In this document: in pieces, positions 39,156 to 50,436 of the stretch
How positions within the stretch are numbered: the first letter of the stretch is position 1
Layout: each line of letters begins with the position of its first letter
NCBI RefSeq assembly: GCF_039537265.1
Contig: NZ_BAABAE010000003.1
Span: forward strand, 186,001-250,000
Direction of reading: 5' to 3'
DNA: 64,000 nt
DNA from: Terrimesophilobacter bigeumensis
GTDB taxonomy: Bacteria; Actinomycetota; Actinomycetes; Actinomycetales; Microbacteriaceae
Notes under the pieces: model-generated
The model's input: only the letters and a program-made list of their open reading frames with translations
Database searches by the model: none
Told to the model about the DNA's origin: nothing
Translations under genes and position numbers: made by a program

Positions 39156-40738
39156 TCCAGGAGCCCTCTTTCGTGACTGACAGTCCAGTAGTGACAACCC
39201 CGCGATTCGCCGCGCGACCGGCGACCTTCGACGGCTTCGTGCGGGCCCAGGGTGCTCGACTGGTCGATGGAGCCGGTCGCGAGGTGCTCCTGCGCGGTGT
39301 CGGGCTCGGCAACTGGTTGCTTCCCGAGGGCTACATGTGGAAGTTCGGAAAGGGCGCCGAGTCGCCGCGCGAGATCGAGTCTTTGGTCGAGCGGCTCATC
39401 GGCGCATCCTCCGCCGAGGCCTTCTGGACCCGTTTCCGCGAGGCGTTCATCTCCGAGGCGGACATCCAGCGGATCGCCGAGAGCGGGTTCGATCACGTGA
39501 GGCTGCCGATCAACTCGAGGGTTGTGCAGACGGCGGATGGGGAACCGATCGAGGCCGGTTATGCGCTCATCGACCGGGTCGTCGAATGGTGCCGCCGTCA
39601 TCGGCTCTGGGTGTTGCTCGACCTGCATGGTGCACCGGGCGGCCAGACCGGGACGAACATCGATGACTCGCCGCGGGGTAAGCCCGAACTGTTCATGGAG
39701 GAGCGGTACCGGCGCAACACTGTGCGGCTCTGGCGCGACCTCGCGAGTCGCTACGCGGCTGACACCACCGTGCTCGGCTACGACCTCCTCAATGAGCCTT
39801 TGCCCAACGAGTGGCAGGACGTGTACGCGGTGGAGCTCATCGACCTCTACCGGGACCTCACTGCAGAGATCCGTTCTGTCGATCCGCACCACCTGATCGT
39901 CTATGAGGGTTCGCACTGGGCGACCAATTGGCAGATCTTCACCGAGGTCTGGGACGAGAACTCGCTGCTCCAGTTCCACAAGTACTGGTCTTCGCCGGAC
40001 GAGGCGAGCATCTCGACGTTCCTCGAGACGCGCGAGCGGCTCGGCCTGCCCATCTACATGGGGGAGGGCGGCGAGAACACCCTGGAGTGGATCTATACCG
40101 CCACCCGGCTGTACGAGACTCACGACATCGGCTGGAACTTCTGGCCCTGGAAGAAGCTCGACACGAGAACCTCCCCCTTGTCGGTCGTGCCGCCCGTGCG
40201 CTGGCCGGAGGTGATCGGCAGCATCGGGGGCGAAGCCCGGTTGAGCACCGCGGATGCGGTCGTCGTCTTCGACGAGCTGCTCGAGGCGATGCGAGTCGAG
40301 AACTGTGTCTGGCAACCGGACCTGGTGGCAGCCCTCACCGCCGAGTCGCCCTCCGTGCTGCCGGCGTGGGGGTTCGGTTTCCGGGGCGAGGGCGAGTCTT
40401 ACGCGACGAGTGCGGCGAGACCGATGGAGGGCATCCGTTGGCAGGAAGCCGTGACACTGCGCTTCGCAGTCGACGGGGCGTCGCCCGAGAACCCGTTCGG
40501 GCAGTCTGACGGGAGGGCGTACGCGAGGGACGAACTGTTGGTGGCCGAGCTCGAGCGGGGGGACTGGCTCGAGTTCGAGCTCGACCCGGCGACGGATGCC
40601 CGTGCGGCGGAGGCGCTCGGCCCTGGTGGGGAGCCTGCGGCGATGGAGCTCACGCGCACCGAACGAGGTCTTCGGGCGACGGCCACCCGGCCGACGACAT
40701 TCGCCAGGATCGTACTGCGGGGTCGCGGGAGTGATTGA
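39152..40738 (+). CDS. Glycoside hydrolase family 5 (cellulase/exo-glucanase-like)
   Basis: A 528-residue enzyme with a GH5 barrel in residues about 30-375: GLGNWLLPEGYMWKF, FDHVRLPINS, DLHGAPGGQTG, acid/base Glu215 in DLLNEPLPN and nucleophile Glu305 in YMGEGGENT. A C-terminal beta-rich part of about 140 residues has no recognised family. No signal peptide is seen, so it probably works inside the cell on imported oligosaccharides together with the GH1 enzyme. GTG 39152 overlaps the permease stop; GTG 39173 with AGGAG upstream is a credible alternative start. Confidence 0.85.
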   Translation: MIQEPSFVTDSPVVTTPRFAARPATFDGFVRAQGARLVDGAGREVLLRGVGLGNWLLPEGYMWKFGKGAESPREIESLVERLIGASSAEAFWTRFREAFISEADIQRIAESGFDHVRLPINSRVVQTADGEPIEAGYALIDRVVEWCRRHRLWVLLDLHGAPGGQTGTNIDDSPRGKPELFMEERYRRNTVRLWRDLASRYAADTTVLGYDLLNEPLPNEWQDVYAVELIDLYRDLTAEIRSVDPHHLIVYEGSHWATNWQIFTEVWDENSLLQFHKYWSSPDEASISTFLETRERLGLPIYMGEGGENTLEWIYTATRLYETHDIGWNFWPWKKLDTRTSPLSVVPPVRWPEVIGSIGGEARLSTADAVVVFDELLEAMRVENCVWQPDLVAALTAESPSVLPAWGFGFRGEGESYATSAARPMEGIRWQEAVTLRFAVDGASPENPFGQSDGRAYARDELLVAELERGDWLEFELDPATDARAAEALGPGGEPAAMELTRTERGLRATATRPTTFARIVLRGRGSD

Positions 40739-40753
40739 TATCGTCGAGGCATC

Positions 40754-41980
40754 ATGATCGCCGACGTCGGGTCAGTGCGAGGCAGTGCGCCCATCCGGGA
40801 GCCGGCCACGGTCACCACCCTCCGCGCGCGGAACCGCGCCATGGTGCTCAAGCAGATCATCCTCGCCGGGCAGACCACGCGGGCGACGATCGCGCGCGAG
40901 TGCGGGCTCTCGGTGGCGTCGGCGACGAATCTCGTCGTCGAGCTCATCGGCGAGGGGCTTGTTCTCGAGGCAGGGTCGGTCTCCTCACGCGGTGGACGCC
41001 CGATCACACTGATCGAACCCCGGCCGGATGGGGCCTACTTGATCGGTGCCGACGTCGGTGAGCGCGGCGTCGCGGTCGAGCTGTTCGACCTCAGCATGGC
41101 CCGGGTCGACCGCGAGTTCCGTGGCGGGCGAGAGCTCGAGAGTCCGGAGACCATCGCGCATGATCTGGATGACGCGCTCAGTGCGCTCCGCGAGAGGAAT
41201 CCCACTGCCTGGAAGTCGGTCGTCGGCGTCGGGCTCGGGCTGCCGGGCATCGTCGAAACGGAGGCGGACGGGCGTCAGGTGCTGTACGGGCAGAGCCTCG
41301 GATGGCCGCCGGTCCCGATCGCGGACCTCATCTCACACGACATCGCGGTGTACGCCGATAACGGAGCGAAGGCGCAGGCGAAGGCCGAGCTGTGGTTCGG
41401 GGGGGCACGGGGGGTCGAGCACGCCGTAGTGGTCCTCCTGGGTCGTGGTGTCGGCCTCGGCGTGGTGGCCGGTGGTGAACTGCAGTACGGCTCGATGAGC
41501 AGTGCCGGCGAGTGGGGCCACGTGAAGATCGAACGCGACGGCAGACCCTGCCGTTGCGGCGGGCGCGGTTGTATCGAGGCGTATGTCGGCGCCGACGCCA
41601 TCCTCTCCGCATGGTCGGAGGCTGGGGGGCGCTACGAGGGGACGGGCTGGAGGGCGCTCGGTGAGCTCATCGACTCCGCGGAGTCCGGTGACCCCGCAGC
41701 GAGCTCCGTAGTCGATGACATCGTCAGGACTCTGGGAGCCGGGCTCGGCAGCCTGGTCAACTTGGAGAACCCACAGCGGGTGCTCATCGGCGGCTGGGTC
41801 GGGCTGCGTCTCATGGAGTCTCTTGCGGGGCGGCTCGATGCCGCCATTCGCGAGAATGCCCTCCAGCGGCCGGGGAGCCAGTTCGAGCTCCTGGCCGCCA
41901 CTTTCGGCGGCGACACCGTTGCACTCGGAGCGGCGATCATGCCGCTCGAGACGCTCATCAGGGCACCGCGCGCAGTCTGA
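40754..41980 (+). CDS. ROK family transcriptional regulator
   Basis: A 408-residue NagC/XylR-type regulator. The N-terminal winged helix is LKQIILAGQTTRATIARECG, then LSVASATNLVVELIGEGLV. The sugar-kinase-like domain carries the zinc motif CRCGGRGCIEAYVG after GEWGHVKIERDG. As last gene of the beta-glucoside operon it probably senses glucose or the imported sugar and represses the operon, including itself (inferred). ATG 40754 has a weak CGAGGC site. A GC hairpin follows. Confidence 0.9.
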   Translation: MIADVGSVRGSAPIREPATVTTLRARNRAMVLKQIILAGQTTRATIARECGLSVASATNLVVELIGEGLVLEAGSVSSRGGRPITLIEPRPDGAYLIGADVGERGVAVELFDLSMARVDREFRGGRELESPETIAHDLDDALSALRERNPTAWKSVVGVGLGLPGIVETEADGRQVLYGQSLGWPPVPIADLISHDIAVYADNGAKAQAKAELWFGGARGVEHAVVVLLGRGVGLGVVAGGELQYGSMSSAGEWGHVKIERDGRPCRCGGRGCIEAYVGADAILSAWSEAGGRYEGTGWRALGELIDSAESGDPAASSVVDDIVRTLGAGLGSLVNLENPQRVLIGGWVGLRLMESLAGRLDAAIRENALQRPGSQFELLAATFGGDTVALGAAIMPLETLIRAPRAV

Positions 41981-41986
41981 CGACCG

Positions 41987-42002
41987 GGCGCGCCACCGCG
42001 CC
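41987..42002 (+). terminator. Terminator-like hairpin after the ROK gene
   Basis: GGCGCG-CCAC-CGCGCC, a 6-bp GC stem and 4-nt loop 6 nt after the stop codon, closes the beta-glucoside operon. Confidence 0.5.
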
Positions 42003-42047
42003 TCGTCGGATCCGCAGATTCCCGCAGAGGATGTCGGCCGCACCGAC

Positions 42048-42053
42048 TATTCT
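42048..42053 (+). promoter_or_regulatory. -10 box for the ABC-2 exporter operon
   Basis: TATTCT ends 8 nt before GTG 42062, consistent with a leaderless transcript and with that start rather than TTG 42053. Confidence 0.45.
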
Positions 42054-42061
42054 TGACTCTC

Positions 42062-43033
42062 GTGCCAGAGCCAAAGACCTCCTCGACCGCGCGTTCCGCG
42101 GGTACCGCCGCCGCATCGGTCATCAGTGCGAGCAACCTGACCAAGAAGTACAAGGACTTCGCCGCCGTCGACGGGATCTCCTTCGAGATCGCGCCCGGAG
42201 AGTCCTTCGGATTCCTCGGGCCGAACGGCGCCGGCAAGTCGACGACGATGCGGATGATCGGGGCCGTGTCGACCCGGACATCCGGCGACCTGTCGATCAT
42301 CGGACTCGACCCGAACGACTATGGGCCGGAGATCCGCTCCCAGCTCGGTGTCGTCCCGCAGTCCGACAACCTCGACTCCGAGCTCAAGGTTCGCGACAAC
42401 CTTCTCGTCTACGGGCGCTACTTCGGGCTGCCGCGCAGCTACCTCGGCCCCAAGGCCGACGAGTTGCTCGAGTTCGCCCAGCTGGGCGAGAAGGCGAAGT
42501 CGCGCGTCGACGACCTCTCCGGCGGGATGAAGCGAAGGCTCACGATCGCCCGTGCCCTCATCAACAACCCGCGCATCCTGCTGCTCGACGAGCCGACGAC
42601 GGGCCTCGACCCGCAGGCGCGCCATATCCTGTGGGATCGCCTGTTCCGGCTCAAGGAGCAGGGGACCACGCTCGTGCTCACGACCCACTACATGGACGAG
42701 GCGGAGCAGCTGTGCGACCGGCTCGTCGTGATCGACAAGGGCGCCATTATGGCCGAGGGGTCGCCGGCGTCGCTCATCAGGAAGTATTCGACGCGCGAGG
42801 TGCTCGAGCTGCGCTTCGGCTCGGACCGCAACGCGAGCATCGCGAAGAAGGTGGAGAAGCTCGGAGAGCGCATCGAGGTGCTGCCCGACCGCATTCTCGT
42901 CTACAGCGACAACGGCGAGGCGGTGCTCACAAAGGTGACCGAGCTCGGACTCAACCCGCTCACCTCGCTCGTGCGCCGTTCGAGCCTCGAGGATGTCTTC
43001 CTGCGGCTCACAGGGCGGAGCCTCATCGAATGA
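42062..43033 (+). CDS. ABC-2 type exporter ATPase (DrrA/NodI-like)
   Basis: A 323-residue cytosolic ATPase. Walker A is GPNGAGKST, the signature LSGGMKRRLTIARALI, Walker B ILLLDEPTTGLD, and the switch His is in LTTHYMDEAEQ. The C-terminal DrrA-like domain follows. It powers the two membrane proteins encoded next, with which it overlaps by ATGA. Such three-gene exporters carry drugs, polysaccharides or lipids; no substrate is indicated here. Confidence 0.92.
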   Translation: MPEPKTSSTARSAGTAAASVISASNLTKKYKDFAAVDGISFEIAPGESFGFLGPNGAGKSTTMRMIGAVSTRTSGDLSIIGLDPNDYGPEIRSQLGVVPQSDNLDSELKVRDNLLVYGRYFGLPRSYLGPKADELLEFAQLGEKAKSRVDDLSGGMKRRLTIARALINNPRILLLDEPTTGLDPQARHILWDRLFRLKEQGTTLVLTTHYMDEAEQLCDRLVVIDKGAIMAEGSPASLIRKYSTREVLELRFGSDRNASIAKKVEKLGERIEVLPDRILVYSDNGEAVLTKVTELGLNPLTSLVRRSSLEDVFLRLTGRSLIE

Positions 43034-43908
43034 CGCATTCCTCTCCGGTCGGGTCTTCTTCTTCTCCGGTCGAGCTTGCCGAGACCCCGACCGCCACCGC
43101 CCGCGCCATCGCCGCCGGCGTCAAGCCCCGCGCCTACGGCGGCTGGTACGTCGCCGAGCACCGCCTGAAGGTCATGCGCGGCTACCTGCAGACGATGATC
43201 GCCACCGGAATCGGCACGCCGCTGCTCTACCTGTACGCGCTCGGGGTCGGTCTCGCGACCCTTGTCGACGCGAACATGGGCGCGGGCGGCAGCCAGGTGA
43301 GCTACCTCATCTTCGTCGCGCCGGCGCTTCTCTGCAGCGCCGCGCTCACCGCAGCGACCGAGGAGTTCAGCTACCCGATCATGCTCGGGTTCAAGTGGAA
43401 CCCGACCTTCTTCGGCATGAATGCCGCGCCCATGCAGGGCGGCCAGATCATCAACGGCGTGACCTACTCGGTCATCATCCGCCTCGTCGCCCAGAGCATC
43501 GTCTACTACCTGTTCATGCTGCTGTTCGGCGCGATCCCGGGCCCCCTCGGATGGCTGGTGATCGTCGTCGGCGTCATGACCGGTATGGCGCTCGGCACGA
43601 TGCTCATGGCTTACGCCACGCACCTCGAGGAGGACAAGGGCCAGTTCAACTACATCATGCGGTTCGGCGTGATCCCGATGACCCTGTTCTCCGGCACGTT
43701 CTTCCCGCTCTCGACGCTTCCGGTGTGGCTGCACTGGATCGGCTGGATCTCGCCGCTCTGGCACGGCACCGAACTCTCCCGGGTGCTGTCCTACGGCTAC
43801 GAGGAGCCGATCTGGCTCTCCGCCATCCATGTCGTCTACCTCGTGGCACTCACCATTCTCGGCTGGTGGCTGGCCCGCCGTCTCGCCGTGAGGAGGCTCA
43901 ACAAGTGA
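43030..43908 (+). CDS. ABC-2 type exporter permease 1
   Basis: A membrane protein of 292 residues with six predicted helices of the DrrB/NodJ family (GIGTPLLYLYALGVGLATLV, FSGTFFPLSTLPVWLHWIGW, SPLWHGTELSRVL). The N-terminal cytosolic tail (SSPVGSSSSPVELAETPT) is encoded by a degenerate copy of the dispersed SPVEP repeat. ATG 43030 and the stop overlap both neighbours by 4 nt. Confidence 0.9.
   Translation: MTHSSPVGSSSSPVELAETPTATARAIAAGVKPRAYGGWYVAEHRLKVMRGYLQTMIATGIGTPLLYLYALGVGLATLVDANMGAGGSQVSYLIFVAPALLCSAALTAATEEFSYPIMLGFKWNPTFFGMNAAPMQGGQIINGVTYSVIIRLVAQSIVYYLFMLLFGAIPGPLGWLVIVVGVMTGMALGTMLMAYATHLEEDKGQFNYIMRFGVIPMTLFSGTFFPLSTLPVWLHWIGWISPLWHGTELSRVLSYGYEEPIWLSAIHVVYLVALTILGWWLARRLAVRRLNK
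43041..43089 (+). repeat. Degenerate SPVEP repeat at the N-terminus of the permease
   Basis: CTCTCCGGTCGGG and CTTCTCCGGTCGAGCTTGCC followed by GAGACCCCG give SSPVG and SSPVELAETP. The core CTTCTCCGGTCGAG is identical to that in topA and in the ABC exporter (complement). Confidence 0.75.
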
Positions 43909-44735
43909 CTACCATCGAAGCGCCCCCGTTGAGCCATGTGAACCGGCCGTTCCTGCTGCCCTCGCTCTATGCCGGAAATGCGCGCTCGGTCATGGAGCGC
44001 GGCGTTCTCGCCACGGCGAAGACCAACTGGCTCATCGTGGTCTCCGGATTCTTCGAGCCGGTGTTCTACCTGCTCGCCATGGGGATCGGGCTGGGCTCCT
44101 ACATCGGATCCGTCCAGGTCCCCGGCGGTCCTACCATCCCCTATGCCGCCTATATCGCACCGGCGCTGCTCGCGGTCGCCGCGATGAACGGCGCCGTCTT
44201 CGACTCGACCTGGAACGTCTTCTTCAAGATGAACTTCGGGAAGATCTACGACGGGATGCTCGCCACCTCGCTCGGCCCGTTCGATGTCGCACTCGGGGAG
44301 ATCATGCTCGCCCTCGCCCGGGGTGCCGTCTACGCGTGCGGGTTCATGATCGTCATGCAGGTGCTCGGCCTCAACCTCGCCTGGACCGCCATCCTCGCCC
44401 TGCCAGCGGTCGTGCTCATCGCATTCGCGTTCGCGAGCTTTGGGATGGGCATCACGAGCTACATGAAGACGTTCCAGCAGATGGACTGGATCAACTTCAT
44501 CATGCTGCCGATGTTCCTGCTCTCGGCGACCTTCTACCCCATCACGGTCTACCCCGAGTGGATGCAGTGGCTCATCCAGGCGATGCCGCTCTGGCACGGG
44601 GTTGAGCTCGTGCGCGGTCTCACGACGGGTCTCCTGTCACCCGCGATGATCTGGCACGTGCTCTACTTCGTGGTCATGATCCTCATCGGGATGACGCTCA
44701 CGACCAGGCGCCTCAAGGTCCTGTTCCTGAACTGA
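43905..44735 (+). CDS. ABC-2 type exporter permease 2
   Basis: The second membrane subunit, 276 residues, six helices, homologous in layout to permease 1 (VSGFFEPVFYLLAMGIGLGS, FLLSATFYPITVYPEWMQW, MPLWHGVELVRGL). Two different permeases plus one ATPase form the exporter. GTG 43905 overlaps the preceding stop (GTGA). It ends the operon. Confidence 0.9.
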   Translation: MTTIEAPPLSHVNRPFLLPSLYAGNARSVMERGVLATAKTNWLIVVSGFFEPVFYLLAMGIGLGSYIGSVQVPGGPTIPYAAYIAPALLAVAAMNGAVFDSTWNVFFKMNFGKIYDGMLATSLGPFDVALGEIMLALARGAVYACGFMIVMQVLGLNLAWTAILALPAVVLIAFAFASFGMGITSYMKTFQQMDWINFIMLPMFLLSATFYPITVYPEWMQWLIQAMPLWHGVELVRGLTTGLLSPAMIWHVLYFVVMILIGMTLTTRRLKVLFLN

Positions 44736-44770
44736 GCAACAAGGCCGGGCCGACCAGCTCTGGAATAATC

Positions 44771-45742
44771 ATGCTCATGGGACATCTAGACGGCCACCCT
44801 GATTGCTGTACACCGAGCCAGCACTGTGTCGGCCACACGGCGGAGGTTGTCAGGGAGTCCGCACTTCCTGGCATAGGACGCTCCCAGCACATGATAAAAC
44901 AAGCACGAGTTCCTGCCGGCACCTTCTCCATGGGCGATTCGACGGACGACGGTAACGCCGGCGACGGCGAGACACCGGTCCACGAGGTTTTATTGCCGAC
45001 GTTCGAGATCGACGCCACGAGCGTCACCAACGATCAGTTCGCCCTCTTCATCGCCGAGACCGGATATCGCACTGAGGCCGAGAGTTTTGGCTTCTCCGCG
45101 GTCTTTCACCTCGCGGTGGAGACGGATTTGTCAAATATCATGAGTTCCGCACGGGGGACGCCCTGATGGCTGGGTGTTACGGGTGCGGATTGGGCGCATC
45201 CCGGCGGCCCAGGTTCCGGCCTTGAGTATCTGGGATCCCACCCGGTAGTGCACGTCAGCTGGAATGACGCCGTCGCCTACTGTGAATGGGCGGGGCGCAG
45301 GCTACCCACAGAGGCGGAGTGGGAGCGAGCGAGCCGAGGTGGACGGGAAGGCAACGTCTACCCCTGGGGCAATGAACTCATGACGGACTCTGGTGCGTGG
45401 CAGTGCAATATTTGGCAGGGTACATTTCCCCGGGTCAACACCGTCGATGACGGATGGCTCACGACCGCACCCGTGGAAACGTTCTCTCCGAACGATTTCG
45501 GCCTGTGGCAGACGGTGGGCAACGTCTGGGAATGGTGCTCTGACTGGTACTCGCCGCGGTACTACGAGCGCTCGCCGCGGGAGAATCCGCGTGGCCCGGA
45601 TACCGGAAGCGCCAGGGTGCTGCGCGGCGGCTCCTACCTGTGTCACGACTCCTACTGCAACCGGTATCGCAATTCGGCGCGCTCCTCCAACACACCGGAT
45701 TCCTCGATGGGCAACGCGGGCTTCCGAACCGTCGCGCTCTAA
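44771..45742 (+). pseudogene. Formylglycine-generating enzyme gene interrupted by an in-frame TGA
   Basis: One frame runs from ATG 44771 (or 44777) to TAA 45740 and encodes a sulfatase-modifying enzyme (FGE), which oxidises a sulfatase Cys to formylglycine using copper. PAGTFSMGDSTD, ATSVTNDQFALFI, VHVSWNDAVAYCEWAGRRLP, NVWEWCSDWY and both copper/active-site cysteines in GGSYLCHDSYCNRYR are intact. At 45164-45166 a TGA stands where the family has Trp (GTPWW, here GTP-stop-WLG), and the frame continues as WLGVTGADWAHPGG. A single G-to-A change explains it. The N-terminal CCTPSQHC segment is usual for actinobacterial FGE. No sulfatase gene is in the window. Codon usage is less GC-biased than the neighbours. 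Confidence 0.85.
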
Positions 45743-46119
45743 CGCCCCAGGGTCACCGTGAGCACGAAGCCCAGGCCGGCGATCGCGAGGCAGAACACGG
45801 CGAGCGCCCAGACGAAGAGTGGAAAAGCCTTCGAGAAGGCGACGCGTTCCTCCGCCGCGGCGACCAGGGCGCGGTGGGCGGATCGGTAGCGGCGATACCC
45901 GACGAAGAAGAGTAGCGAAGTGGCAATTAGTCCGACCCCGGCAACAGTGGAGCTCAGGACGATCGAGATCTCGGCGAGCAGTCGCGCCGCGATGAGGATG
46001 CCTACGGCAAGCGCGAGCGTCGTACGCTGCCAGGACAGTGCGGTCCTCTCGGCCTGAAGGCCGAGGTCGAAAGGTCTATCCGGCAGCTCGATCACGGTCT
46101 GGATCAGCCGAGTTCCCAC
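45739..46119 (-). CDS. DUF202 membrane protein
   Basis: A 126-residue protein with three predicted helices. LGLQAERTALSWQRTTLALAV is the DUF202 signature (ER-x-x-LSW-x-RT). Function unknown; the family is often found in tandem. GTG 46119 is within the end of the upstream DUF202 gene (16-nt overlap), so both are translated together. Its stop overlaps the convergent FGE stop by 3 nt. Confidence 0.8.
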   Translation of the reverse strand: MGTRLIQTVIELPDRPFDLGLQAERTALSWQRTTLALAVGILIAARLLAEISIVLSSTVAGVGLIATSLLFFVGYRRYRSAHRALVAAAEERVAFSKAFPLFVWALAVFCLAIAGLGFVLTVTLGR

Positions 46120-46490
46120 AGCAATCCGACACCCAGAAGCAACCCAGCGATCGCGACACCGATACCGATCGGTCCCGCGAGTCCCGGCGCCGGAAGCGAC
46201 CGTTCGAGTCGCAGAGCGCGCTCGACGGCCATCCAGCCGAACCAGGCTTGAAGCGGCGCGCCGATGCCCAGGAGGATGAGGAGCAGTGATGCTGCCAACC
46301 TGAATCCCGGCGTGATGGGAAGTGCGAATGCCTCGAGCGCCACACCGGCCGCAATGAGCGCGAGTGAGGTGCGAATCCAGGCCAGAAAGGTGCGCTCGTT
46401 CGCGAGACTGAAGCGTGCATCAGGTTCCGCACCAGACCCATATACGCGCCGGGGGAACCGTCGCCGGACCGTCCCGCCGTCGTTTGTCAT
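46104..46490 (-). CDS. DUF202 (YidH-like) membrane protein
   Basis: A 128-residue protein, cytosolic N-terminus of about 35 residues, then three helices. DARFSLANERTFLAWIRTSLAL is the YidH/DUF202 signature. It pairs with the DUF202 gene just downstream; they probably form a heteromeric membrane unit of unknown role. ATG 46490 is chosen because GAGGT lies 8 nt upstream; GTG 46508 is in frame but has no site. Confidence 0.82.
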   Translation of the reverse strand: MTNDGGTVRRRFPRRVYGSGAEPDARFSLANERTFLAWIRTSLALIAAGVALEAFALPITPGFRLAASLLLILLGIGAPLQAWFGWMAVERALRLERSLPAPGLAGPIGIGVAIAGLLLGVGLLWELG

Positions 46491-46535
46491 CGTTGATACC
46501 TCACGCACCGATTCTACCGAGGCGCGGCCCCTGCC

Positions 46536-46889
46536 CTAATGCCAGAGCACCGCGATGGCGATGTTGGCGATGGTGAGCGCGCCGATGACCCAGATAGCCC
46601 AGGAGACGACCGGGTTCTTCTTGCGGAACAGGAACACGAGCACCGTGATGATGAGCACGATGGCGAGCTTGACGGCGATCTTGGTGTTGTTGATCTCGCC
46701 GCCGCCCATCTGGATGAGGCCGACGAGCGCGACGCCGGTCACGAGCTGGGTGAGGGCGCCGTGGATCATGGCCGCGACGATACGACCCTTGCCGGCGATC
46801 GCATCCTTGACCTGGACGAGAACACCGCCGAGCAGGGAGGCGAGGCCGATGAAGTGAAGGATGAGGATGATGCCGAGAAGGATGTCCAT
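46536..46889 (-). CDS. Hypothetical integral membrane protein
   Basis: A 117-residue protein with four predicted helices (ILLGIILILHFIGLASLLGG; IVAAMIHGALTQLVTGVALVG; KIAVKLAIVLIITVLVFLF; ISWAIWVIGALTIANIAIAV-like end). A short basic loop RKKNP precedes the last helix. I do not recognise a named family. ATG 46889 is preferred because GGGAGG lies 9 nt upstream; ATG 46898 would be too close to it. Confidence 0.75.
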   Translation of the reverse strand: MDILLGIILILHFIGLASLLGGVLVQVKDAIAGKGRIVAAMIHGALTQLVTGVALVGLIQMGGGEINNTKIAVKLAIVLIITVLVFLFRKKNPVVSWAIWVIGALTIANIAIAVLWH

Positions 46890-46937
46890 GCCGATCATCC
46901 TCCCAGAGCGCGTGCTGCCGAGCCAGTCGGCACGGGA

Positions 46938-47032
46938 TCAGGCCTCGAAGAAGACCACGTACACCCAGGCACCGGCGAGCACGATCGCACCGAGGGCGCA
47001 CAGGGTGAGCAGGATGCGGGAGAAGTTGAAGG

Positions 47033-47036
<4 letters not shown>
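46938..47036 (-). CDS. 32-residue single-span membrane peptide coupled to the HMGR-kinase gene
   Basis: GTG 47036 to TGA 46938 encodes 32 residues: a short N-terminus (VTFNFSR), one hydrophobic helix (ILLTLCALGAIVLAGAWVYVV) and FFEA. The start overlaps the stop of the HMG-CoA reductase/mevalonate kinase gene as GTGA, the same coupling used throughout this genome, which supports translation. No homology can be judged at this size. It may simply be a small membrane protein that rides on the operon. Confidence 0.55.
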
Positions 47037-49350
<2,314 letters not shown>

Positions 49351-49354
<4 letters not shown>

Positions 49355-50436
49355 GCGACAGCCTCGATCCTGACCCCATCGAGGCTGGTGGGAATGGGGA
49401 TCACGGCGGCTCCGGCATGGGCGAACGCGGACTGGAGTTCGTCCGTCGCCTCCAGCTTGGCAAACACCAGCCCTAAGTCGCCACCTCCCGCGCCCGTGGT
49501 CTTGAAGACGGCCCCGGATGCGGCGGCCAGCGCGCGCAGTTCGCGGTGGCGATCGGTGACGATGTCGGCGCCCGAGTGGAGACCGAGCGTCTCGAGCGCG
49601 CGGAAGTAGTCGTCAGCGAGCGTGAGGAAGGAGCCGGCGTTTTCAAGGGCTGTCTTCGTGGTGGCGGCGAGCTCGGCGAGGGCGTCGAGGTCGCGACGGT
49701 GGCCTTCGGGGTCGCGGCGGCCGTAGTCGGCGACGCGGGCGACGAGATCCACGGTGCTGCTGCCGGTGCCGGTCACGACGGCGAAGAGATCGAGACCGTC
49801 CGGCCAGGCGACGTGCACCGGTGGCTGGTCCCGGGTGTAGAGGATGCGGTCGCCGTACACGCTCGCGGCGACGTCACCGCCGCTGCCCGATCCGCCCTGG
49901 GCACGTCGATGGGCGGCGTCGGCGAGCGCGAAGAGCTCGTCACGGGCGAGGTCGACCCCGCGCGAGCGCGACAGAACGGAGGCGAGGGCGGCGGCCAGGG
50001 CGGCGGTGAGGGCGGCCGCGACGGCCGCGCTCGAGCCGAGTCCGAGCTTGTGGCCGTCCTGCTGGAAGGGCGACGTGTCGATGTGGATGTCGACGCCGGC
50101 ATCCGGGGAGACATCGAGCTTCTCGAGGTGGGCGGCGACCTCCCGCCGGACGGCATCGAACAGCGCCAGGGGTTCCCGCGTCTCGGGGGCCAGGTTCGTG
50201 GGGAGCGCCCCGTCATCCCCGAGGAGGAGCGCCTCGATACCGAGTTCGCGGGCCGTGAGCCGCCACCCGGGCGATCCGCCCCCGCCGACGGTCGCCGTGA
50301 CGGCGGCACGCCGGTCGACGGCCAGGAGCAGCGCCGGAGCACCGTGCAGCACCGCGTATTCGCCGAGCAGGAAGAGCTTTCCCGGGGCGGTCGCCGTCAC
50401 TCGTGTGGACGTCGTCGTGCGGGCCGACGCACTCAC
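49351..50436 (-). CDS. mvaK2: Phosphomevalonate kinase
   Basis: A GHMP kinase of 361 residues converting 5-phosphomevalonate to the diphosphate. Motif 1 is APGKLFLLGEYAVLHGAPAL, the P-loop is KLGLGSSAAVAAALTAAL, the region RRAQGGSGSGGDVAASVYG matches the phosphomevalonate kinase family, and the third motif is FKTTGAGGGDLGLV. It lies between the decarboxylase and the reductase-kinase fusion, overlapping both by ATGA/GTGA. Confidence 0.92.

Noticed and set aside
45164..45166. Selenocysteine or pyrrolysine-type recoding of the TGA in the FGE gene.
   Set aside because: The position is a Trp in the family, not a Cys, and no SECIS-like hairpin stands right after the TGA. A nonsense mutation or base error is simpler.
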